A stretch of 64,000 nucleotides of DNA from Phallus indusiatus. Taxonomy: Eukaryota > Basidiomycota > Agaricomycetes > Phallales > Phallaceae. The stretch covers positions 48,043 to 112,042 of the forward strand of contig JAQFWX010000110.1 of NCBI GenBank assembly GCA_027605045.1, read 5' to 3'. Below are positions 56,332 to 64,000 of this stretch, piece by piece (position 1 is the first letter of the stretch; each line of letters begins with the position of its first letter). The notes beneath the pieces are model-generated. The model saw only the letters and a list, made by a program, of their open reading frames with translations, was not told the origin of the DNA and searched no databases. The translations under genes were made by a program, and so were the position numbers.

Positions 56332-57620
56332 CATCCATGTTGTCGTCAGAACACCACTGAATAGTCAGACCAAGGTATGAGCTGGCCTTCTTGGAAGACC
56401 AGGTGTCCAGCGCGATGTGGATGGCTCCCTGGTGTGACTAGAGTACAATGAATGACGTTAACAAGTAAGAATCAAGAAGATCTTTACATAATCAAACACA
56501 CCTTTAATAAATCCACAAGCTTCTCCCGCATCATATTATGGACTTTGAGGAGATCGTGCGTGACCATCATGGCAGATGGGATGGAAACTTTTGGATTGAG
56601 CATCTTAAGAATACTCACAAACTCTGGATCTTCAACAATTACGAAAGGTCGGTTACTTGTCGTTATCCATCGAATAATCCGCCACCTGAGACGTTCGCGC
56701 GTGTAGCCTCCAACAAACTTTTCCATCACTTCAACAGACAAAGAGCTACCCACAACACCACAGGCGTCTGCATGTTTCTTGAGATTACCTGTGGAAGTTT
56801 CCGTGGATCTTCTCAGCCTAATATCACCGGTTCTACGAATGGGTAAGCGCGGGACTAGAAGCTCTTTTGATAAATAGAAATTCTGACCTTTTGCATTGGA
56901 ATGCATGTAGGAGAACTGGCTTCTTTAACTTAGGATCATAGCGGTACAATTTTTTCCCTACCTGATCACGAGCAATTTGTGCTGGATGATAGTGTTCATA
57001 TATAGGGGATGTCCATTTTTTGAGTTTCGCTTCTATGGAAAAAATAAGCTTGGAAACTAATAAATCAGTGATGCACATACTTAGAAAAACCATGTCGGGA
57101 TCTTCATCATCCTCGGTAATTGTGCCAATGTGGACAGTCGCATCGGAGGCTGGCTGGTCAGTACTATGGCTGGTTTGTTCAGATGCCAAACTAAAATTCT
57201 GCTCGCTATCAGAATCTGAGTCACTGTTGTGAGATTCTCTTGTTCATTTTGGTTGAGAATTATTAGGAGAGGTTGCGCGAAGTTGTTTCTGGTGACGTGT
57301 GAGCATGTCAGGACTCAGGACTCAGCGAAATGAAAAAAGGTCAAAAGTTTGAAGCGATTAAGACGGTGTGACTAAGCCACGTAGCAAAATCTCCACAGCG
57401 CAAGTAAATTATTGTAATAAAGCACATTATCTACAACTTGTCTGAGAGATAAAACCAGTCTATTTATAAGGGTACCCGCAAATTTATAAACTTGCATCTG
57501 TATCCGATCCGGATATAAAAAGCGCCGGGTACCCGTCCCACGGGTACCCGTATCCGCGGGTTGCGGGACGGGTAATCCGCGGATAAAACCCACGATATCC
57601 GCAACCCGTGTGGAGCCTTA

Positions 57621-58546
57621 ACCATGGCCTCGTTGTCTGTTACTAGGGTGAATCTACGCCCTAGTAGTTTGTCTTCCCACTTGAGGAAGGCTTCAAGTAC
57701 CACGATGAGCTCATGCTCATGGGTGCGGTAGTTGTACTGCGCAGGGGTGAACTTCTTCGAGAGAAACCCTGCTGGCCTACATGTTTGCCATGTAGGCCCT
57801 TACCCATAATAGGCACCAACGCCACATTTAGAGCCGTTGGTTACAACCCAAATTGGGTCTGGGTCGTCCATGTTAATAGGCTTCAAGATAGGAGCCTTTC
57901 GCGTGAGTGCTTTGATTGAATCAAAGCACTTGTTCAACAACAGCATCCATACGAACAGTCTGTTGTTGTACGTACACCCTGATAGGGGTGTAGTGTATGC
58001 GGCTACCCCTGGTAGGTATGCCACAACATATTGTATGAGGCCCAGAAATTTCTGGACATCGTTATACGTGCGTGGAGTTCTCCACTCACGTATTTTGTCC
58101 ATCTTCTCTTGATCGGGATGGATGCCATCATCGTCAATGATATGGCCTAGGCACTCCAAACGTTTGGAGTACAAGTCAACTTTACGACTACTCAGGTAAA
58201 GTTGTGCTTCTCGCAATCGCGAGAAGGCGTTCTCTAGATGCTGCTGATGCAGATCTATGGTGTTTGAATAGATGAACACATCGTCTATATATGCATCCGT
58301 CGAACAACCGATGCAGTCCCTAAATATATGGGTCATCAGATGTTGAAACGTCGATGGGGCATTGCAGTCTCCTTGCTGCATGACATGGCTCTTGAAAGTG
58401 CCATAGATGGTGGCAAAGGTCGTCTTGTGGACGTCCTCTGGGACTATGCATACTTGCTCGTACGCTTCTGTCAGATCAATCTTTGATCTGTATTTGTGTC
58501 TCGCCACGTTCTGGCGGATTGTTTCCTGATCAGGGAAGGGCATTAC
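57621..58546 (-). pseudogene. Gypsy reverse transcriptase and RNase H start
   Basis: RT blocks PFPDQETIRQN, KIDLTEAYEQV (first catalytic Asp), FKSHVMQQGDCNAPSTFQ, DAYIDDVFIYS (the YxDD box), LGHIIDDDGIHPDQEKMDKI, KFLGLIQYV. Then the tether and RNase H start (VTNGSKCGVGAYYG; LGRRFTLVTDNEAM), cut by H7. The N-terminal RT part continues after LTR8 at 59341-59446 and after LTR2-c at 60451 onward. Confidence 0.87.
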
Positions 58547-59340
58547 TGTCAGGGTACGTGCTAGGACCATAAGGGCTAATCTAGTATACTGTACGTATAG
58601 TATAGACGTATATGCTGACCTCCGCGTTATCATATCTGTTAGGGCTACTCAGCTCACACTAGAGGGAGGGGATCCTAAGTAATATATTGGAAGATAACTA
58701 TACTACTCACCTAGAGGGAGGGGATCCTAAGAGAACAAGCTTAGGGACCCTCACTCTAGGTACAGCTACTATATACATAAAACGACGACGCGGCGTGCGG
58801 CCCTGACACAGCTAAGTGCCAGGTGCCCAAGCCAAGCCTAAGCGATGTGATGTCACGGGCATCACGCCGGGTATGGGCGCGCAATGCGCGCGAGTAGAAA
58901 GTGAAATATGGACGGAGAGAATAAACGGAAGGTAGAAGTAATGCACGGGAAATATAAATAAGATAGAAATAGATATATACCGATGACAATAAATGAGGAA
59001 AAATGAGGGGGTGCGGTAGCGTACCCTGACAATATCCATCGTACGGTACCCGGTATGCCGGTCCGTATTATCCTCCCATATTCTCCCATACTTTCCCCGT
59101 TTCTCTGTATGCTCCATACTGTCACATCTTCCTTTCTACTCATGTTTCTCTTACATCATCGACTGCCTTCCTTCCTATTGGTAGATATAGCACCTGAGTG
59201 CTATTGGTAGAGATAGCCCACTCATGTACATATATACAGCTGTGCGCGTAAGAGTAGCTCCTTGCGTTATTATAGATTGGACTACTGGGTTATAACGTCT
59301 GATCCTTAAGTCTCAACCGCTGAACGATCGTATCCTTACA
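58547..59340 (+). mobile_element. Solo LTR8 with LTR3-e inside
   Basis: TGTCAGGGTACGTGC to GTATCCTTACA, TSD ATTAC (58542-58546 and 59341-59345). About 394 bp without the inner LTR3. Single copy in this window. Confidence 0.88.
58637..59031 (-). mobile_element. Solo LTR3, copy e
   Basis: 395 bp, minus strand, TSD ATATC (58632-58636 and 59032-59036), inside LTR8. Confidence 0.94.
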
Positions 59341-59446
59341 ATTACGTCCTTCTCTGTGTTTTTGTTCTGCAGACGCAGATCGAACACGGTCCGTAGTGCC
59401 AAGACTATGGCTTGTTTCTGCAGGCAAAGCATGGGGATTGCCTGTG

Positions 59447-60450
59447 TGTCACGCGCCGTGTTCCGGGCGTCTGGGCGGAAGTCCGGGGAGTCCGGACTAC
59501 GGAACAGAAGGGACTTGGCTTCAGCTTATGTGCTGCGCCAGCTCAATCAACCCTGGATATCCCTTAATTTCGGACTAAAAGTCCGAGACAGCCCGGACAA
59601 GTACTGGGAGCGGACTTTAGATGAGATAGATAAGAGAAGATTTGATTATAAAGAGATTAACTGGGGCTAGACTTAAAATAGACTTGAATACGACTTGATA
59701 TTCAGACTGGGGAGCCCCAGACGAAGTCTGGGGGCTTTAAATACAAAAAGCTAGACTACTAGAACTAAAGGAGATATAACTAAAAGGAGACTAGTTGCAC
59801 AGCACCAGAAACATATCTGGCACTTGCTTTCTAATGCTCCTGTTAGGGCTACTCAGCTCACACTAGAGGGAGGGGATCCTAAGGTAAATATATTGGGGGA
59901 GAACTAACTACTCACCTAGAGGGAGGGGATCCTAAGAGAACAAGCTTAGGGACCCTCACTCTAGGGACAGCGACTATATACATGAAAAACGATAGCGTGG
60001 CGTGCGGCCCTGACACAGCTAAGTGCCAGACGCCCAAACCGAACATAAGCGACGTGATGCCTACGGCGTCACGCCGGGTACGAGCGCGCGACGCGCGCAA
60101 GTAGAGAAAGTGGAATAGGGACAGAGGGAGCAAACGGAGGGTGGGGATAATATATGGGAAATATAAATAAAGTAGAGGGAAATATATACCGATGATAATA
60201 AATGAGGAAAAATGAGGGGACGCGGTAGCATACCCTGACAGCTCCGGACAGAATGTCCCCATAAGGAAATGTCCTAGTCTGGACGAAGTCCGGACTTCGG
60301 ACTTATCGGACGTGGACAGAATAACGGACTACGCACTGTTGGGAAAGTACTGACGCTCGGACATGGCGGATATACTAAATATGGACAGGGATTGGGCGCC
60401 GGACCTCGGAGAGGTCCGGATTAGGATTGGGTGGCACGAGGGTCGTGACA
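59447..60450 (-). mobile_element. Solo LTR2, copy c, split by LTR3-f
   Basis: Minus strand, TSD CTGTG (59442-59446 and 60451-60455). About 600 bp without LTR3-f. Confidence 0.94.
59841..60240 (-). mobile_element. Solo LTR3, copy f
   Basis: 400 bp, minus strand, TSD GCTCC (59836-59840 and 60241-60245), inside LTR2-c. Confidence 0.94.
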
Positions 60451-62292
60451 CTGTGTAGCTACAGTCGGTTCCCACCAACCTGCAGCTATGTATCGCTGAA
60501 TCTTCTCAGCGAGTAGCGCTTTGAGCGCATCCGGACACCTGGGAAGGTGGTACCGGATCTTCTTATTGGGCTCAATAAGAGGGATGTGGTGATTCACTTC
60601 CCAAAAAGGAGGAAGTCGGGAAGGGACAGGACCAAAAAGGTCACTGTACTTATTCTTCCAGTACTCAATGAGTGCTGGAATGTTCTCTTCCGTTATCGTA
60701 GGGACGGAGGAGATAGAATGATGGGTGCTGGCTAGCACCATCGCTCCTAACTCAGGAGCGTGTCCAATCACATGGTGATTGGTGTCAATCACCTCGCCGT
60801 CACGGGTGATTGTACCTCTGCTGAAGTCCAAGCAGATGTTGTAGCATCTCAGGAATGGGATGCCTATGATCACGTCATAGTGATCAATGTTGACGATGTC
60901 GAAGTACTCTTGGACATCTATATGTTAGGGCGACTCAGGGCACACACCTAGAGGAGGGAAAACCTAAGATCTATTGAGGGACAACGACTAACTACTCACC
61001 TAGAGGAGGGAAAACCTAAGAGAACAAGCTTAGGTATCCCCCTCTAGGGAAAACGCATATAAGTACCGAATATGAGGCGCCCGACTGATCTCCATGGGAT
61101 CCGAGGAGATACAAACAGAAATCGAAAGAAATCGAAGAGATCGAGAAAACGAGAAAACGAGGGAACTAATGGAAACGGCAAAGTACGGGAAATGAAGGAA
61201 ATCGTAATACGAAATGAAACCGAAAGAAATCGAAAAGATCGAATAATCGTAACACTATACCCCCGAATTGGATTCGGGTGTATGTTCCATACTAGATGGA
61301 TGACCTGCTGCCCTTTACGGCCAGCTGTAGCACGACAGGTTTGTTGAGCCTGAAGGTTCTTGCTCCAGTGGCAAGAGAGAAATGTGGGGACATGATCATC
61401 CCCTGGCATCCACTGTCGACTAGGCAGTGGGCCAGTTGGCCATTGACTGGCCAGAAACCCTCAATGGGTTTCGATACGTTTCTGTCTCATGTCGGAGCAC
61501 GAGAGCTCACTCTAGCCGTATGGTCATAGAGTGGTTCCTTGCTCGTAGCGAGCGAGGAGTCTTCATCATTCAATAAGGATGACTTGTGGACTGCGAAGTG
61601 CAGTCTACGTTCCTCATACTCATCATCAATGGTGAGGAGCATATACGCACTGGGACCATTGTCATCATCGTCCCATTGGTATTGAATACCCTCGTTGTCT
61701 TCGACGGGGTCGTTGGTGGGCTCGTCTTGGGCCACCTCTTCCTCCACAGCTTGTTCAGCTGTGAGGTCTTCCACATTCTCCTGCGGGACATCGTTCGATG
61801 TCTCGCCAGAGGTTTCTTCAACCTCTTCGATACGACCCACATTGGCTCGTACCTGTCTCAGTCTGGGGCATGCATTTCTGTAGTGTCCCACCTGCCCACA
61901 GTTGAAACACGTGGGAGGGGTTGTGCTAGTACGATTGTTCGTACTAGTTGGGGCAGTCCTAGTGGTCTGCGAGCTATGGTTCCTCGAGTTTGACGAACTT
62001 GAGAGGTGGTTCCCCAGTGGGGAGTTACCATTCATACGTGTCTCGTGAGGACGCGTGGAGGAACCGTGGTTCCTCTGGTTCAAGCACATATTGTTGGTAT
62101 GCGCTTGCCTTACAAGTTGTTGTGGCTGCTACTGCTGCCACTACCACCACTACTGCTACCTGCTGAGCGGGTAGTGCTTCCTTGAGATGCCGCTACCAAG
62201 CGGTGTTTCTTGAATGCCTCTTCTACTTGAATTGTTAGTAGAAGGAGTTCCTTAGCAGTCATCTGCTCAGGATTGCCACCTCTGAATGCTAC
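60451..62292 (-). pseudogene. Gypsy CCHC domain, protease and RT linker, split by LTR1-g
   Basis: From high to low coordinates: Arg/Ser/Asn-rich region, knuckle CFNCGQVGHYRNAC (about 61880), acidic linker, GPSAYMLLTIDDEYEERR. Then the protease with the intact triad HCLVDSGCQGMIMSP (about 61420) and IIGIPFLRCYNICLDF, and the start of RT (EYWKNKYSDLFG, AAGWWEPTVATQ). The frame passes through the LTR1-g target site. Confidence 0.85.
60923..61254 (-). mobile_element. Solo LTR1, copy g, with 20-bp internal deletion
   Basis: 332 bp, TSD CTATA (60918-60922 and 61255-61259). It lacks about 20 bp next to its 5' terminus (the GCTAGCGTACC region) but keeps the terminal TGTTACG. Confidence 0.92.
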
Positions 62293-62591
62293 TGTAACAG
62301 TTTTTATCAGACCACAGGGGGGTCTGATAAAGGGTTTTTCTTATTTTCCCACAAGTGCACAGAATTCCTGTCTATTGCTCAATAAGGCTAATAGGGAATT
62401 ACATGCAGTAGTAGTGGTAAAATTAAGATTAACTAATGTAACTACTGGTCACACCGCTGTAAGGGTGTGACGGGCGCTTAAGCGTCACACTGTGACACGC
62501 AAATACTACTGCTGCAGTGCCAAAGGCACTGCATGGGCACTAGGCCATTAATGGGCCCCAGGGCCCATTCCTATATCCCAAATCCATTACA
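62293..62591 (-). mobile_element. Solo LTR-like element, family G3, copy b
   Basis: 299 bp in the opposite orientation to copy a, TSD GCTAC (62288-62292 and 62592-62596). Inside gag. Confidence 0.93.
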
Positions 62592-64000
62592 GCTACTCCA
62601 GTGGCGAGGCTGTGGTTCAGCCCATCAAGGAACCTCCTCCTGAATGTATAGTCATCAGGAGGGTGTGCTAGTCTGTTGGCTAGCGTGAGTAATGCACTCA
62701 TGTATTCATGTACAGAGTGCAACCCCTGCCGTTCGCGTTCAAATTGAATCGCTACCTCACTTCTAGAGTGTGGTGGCAGGAAACGATCATATAGTCTCCG
62801 CAGTGTGGGGACTAGGGTCCACTCGTGGAGGGGGCGTACGCCTCTCTCCACGTTTTGAGTAAACCACTCTTGGGCCAACCCTCCAGGCGCATGCCCAGAA
62901 AGGATATTTGCTCTGCTTGGCTGACTTCTCCAAGCAGATGGTTTGTGGTAGCCAGCATAACAGACCTGACACAAAGTTGTCAAAGTCTTCGGCTCTGGAT
63001 GAGCCACTGTATGTGGGCGGGAGCCCAATCTTCGCTCCTGCTTTCGCAAGGGCAAGTTGCCTGGCATCATATCCCTGTTTGCAATCAGGGCTTCTTGAAC
63101 CATGGCTATGACGCCCTTGAGTACTGGGGCGTCGTCGCTGAAAGGATCAAATCTTTCAGCATGTTCTTCATCGAACGGTGTGGCACGGAGATCCTCGCCA
63201 TACTGTGGTCGACAAGCGTATCCATCATATGTATCGATACGCGGTGCTTCTGCTGGGTTCGCAGAAGTTTGCCTCTGCCCACCAGGCTCGGCACTTTGCC
63301 TTGGCAGTTGTCTGCCAGGTGGTGGTGCTCTTTCGTCTGGACGACTTGAGCTTGTGGCTGGATCTGGTGATGGGATCCTATCGCCAGTGATGGCATTATA
63401 GCCACCTTCAAATACACAAGCATGGTGGACCGCATTCATACGCGTGTCTTTCGCGATGTGGATCCTATCTTGGATGATCCGCATTTGTTGCTCGTTGGGA
63501 GTGTCAGTCTCGAGGGAGCCTGCTACAGCTTCCTCGAGTGCGTTAGGGGCCGCTGTTACAGTACGCTAGCGCCTCGCTCGATTATTCGATCTTTTCGATT
63601 TCTTTCGGTTTCATTTCGCACTTCAATTTCCTTCATTTTCCATATCTTACCGTTTCCACTATTTTTGTCGTTTTCTCGATTTCTCGATTTCTTCGATTTA
63701 CTCCGATTTCTGTTTCTATTTCCTCGGATCCCATGGGGATCAGTCGGGCACCTCACACTCTGTACTTATGTGCGTTTTCCCTAGAGGGGGATACCTAAGC
63801 TTGTTCTCTTAGGTTTTCCCTCCTCTAGTGGTGGTTAGTTGCTGCCCCTTAATAGATCTTAGGTTTTCCCTCCTCTAGGTGTGTGCCCTGAGTCGCCTAA
63901 CAGTTCACCAGTCACGTGGCTATCTCGGTATCGATATAGTCACCAACCGCGTCAGACTCGTGAGGCGGTTGTCTTGTGAAATGGTGCATCTGTCTCACTG
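62592..64000 (-). CDS. Gypsy gag, partial, split by LTR1-h
   Basis: Open to 63553 and resuming beyond LTR1-h to the window edge (MHHFTRQPPHESDAVG). Contains a Pro/Arg-rich N-terminal part (SSRPDERAPPPGRQLPRQS) and a capsid-like retrotransposon gag region: GGLAQEWFTQNVERG, YDRFLPPHSRSEVAIQFE, QGLHSVHEYMSALLTLANRL and FRRRFLDGLNHSLATGV. This gag type (DUF4939/Retrotrans_gag-like) is usual in Ty3/Gypsy. It continues across G3-b into the CCHC part. Confidence 0.8.
63554..63902 (+). mobile_element. Solo LTR1, copy h
   Basis: 349 bp, TGTTACAGTACGC to GCCTAACA. The flanks GCCGC and GTTCA do not match as a TSD. Confidence 0.88.

Larger units (their letters stand above)
53551..57306 (-). pseudogene. 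hAT (Ac-like) transposase gene
   Basis: Multi-exon on the minus strand from ATG 57306 (MLTRHQKQL). In order: an acidic N-terminus, a BED-like region (KKWTSPIYEHYHPAQI, TGNLKKHADAC), RWIITSNRPFVIVEDPEF-type sequence, HIALDTWSSKKASSYLG, LSHTGKYLAEQVHSVLNSF, the catalytic-region IGIAGDNASNNDTM, then (after LTR7-b) HFRIRCFAHIINLVEQ, an acidic linker, PVATCWNSHFECLEW, LTKELWENKYK and the C-terminal dimerisation block LSCPATSVDVEQLFSLSG. The stop is at 53551-53553. An in-frame TGA at 57244-57246, LTR7-b and the fold-back inactivate this copy. All family regions are present, so it was full length. Confidence 0.85.
53317..57620 (-). mobile_element. hAT transposon H7 with its own transposase
   Basis: Termini TAAGGCTCCACATGGGTATT and complement (TGGAGCCTTA), the longest member of the hAT family in the window. 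The flanking 8-mers (GTTCCTGC and ACCATGGC) do not match, and about 1.2 kb of Gypsy sequence is missing between the two flanks. Contains LTR7-b and a fold-back MITE. Confidence 0.85.
50120..64000 (-). mobile_element. Ty3/Gypsy chromovirus copy, minus strand, reaches past the window
   Basis: Order on the minus strand: gag (from beyond 64000), CCHC, protease, RT, RNase H, integrase with chromodomain, ORF3, PPT, 3' LTR. Inserted: LTR1-h, G3-b, LTR1-g, LTR2-c with LTR3-f, LTR8 with LTR3-e, and the hAT transposon H7 with LTR7-b and a fold-back MITE. Joining across most of these TSDs restores the frames, so the element was complete before the insertions. Confidence 0.9.

Noticed and set aside
62825..63349. 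174-codon plus-strand ORF opposite gag
   Set aside because: Shadow of the minus-strand gag frame, which has recognisable gag motifs.

Overview
This window looks like nuclear DNA of a filamentous basidiomycete, most likely an agaricomycete. The evidence is short introns (about 45-70 bp, GTRNGT donors), a Tnp2/Plavaka-type transposase gene, chromodomain Ty3/Gypsy elements, Ac-like hAT elements and a WD40/RING gene neighbourhood typical of such genomes. No housekeeping gene, rRNA, tRNA or CRISPR array was seen. The region is a transposon graveyard in which old genes have been split many times. Every insertion called with a target-site duplication (TSD) was checked base by base at both edges.

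Left part (1-12 kb): host-like genes with reconstructable exons. These are a hypothetical gene with two in-frame TGA codons (470-2512), a small hypothetical ORF (3367-3774), an apparently intact five-exon RING-finger gene on the minus strand (3899-4745), an apparently intact nine-exon WD40 gene (5467-7153) and a coiled-coil/TM gene (9222-10799). The last gene is cut by a solo LTR that itself holds another solo LTR. From 12.5 to 18.1 kb there is a large Plavaka/Tnp2 (CACTA-like) transposase gene interrupted by three different insertions.

Middle (20-43 kb): mostly repeats. A nest at 21.4-27.7 kb reads, from oldest to youngest, as solo LTR1, then a 2.3-2.5 kb element (here called X) inside it, then a hAT MITE inside that, then a second X copy inside the MITE, with two further insertions. 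A broken hypothetical gene (27.8-29.9 kb), a truncated Tc1/mariner element holding an LTR, a 5'-truncated LINE with a poly(A) tail, a JmjC-like pseudogene and several short LTR6 copies follow. A third X copy at 38.5-40.9 kb, inside a solo LTR3, is nearly identical to the one at 22.4-24.7 kb and carries open frames of unknown function.

Right part (43-64 kb): two copies of one Ty3/Gypsy chromovirus family. One is on the plus strand (43.1-49.0 kb, degraded). The other is on the minus strand (50.1 kb to beyond the window end), with gag, CCHC, protease, RT, RNase H, integrase plus chromodomain, a third ORF after pol, a polypurine tract and the 3' LTR. Both are full of later insertions, including a 4.3 kb hAT transposon with its own transposase, whose termini match the hAT MITEs found across the window.

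Repeat names (LTR1, LTR2, LTR3, LTR6, LTR7, LTR8, G1-G3, X, H1-H7, CACTG) are local labels for this window. Most open frames inside the LTRs are chance frames. The items most worth a second look are element X with its two conserved ORFs, the alternative hairpin built into the LTR1/LTR3 leader, and the post-pol ORF3 of the Gypsy element.
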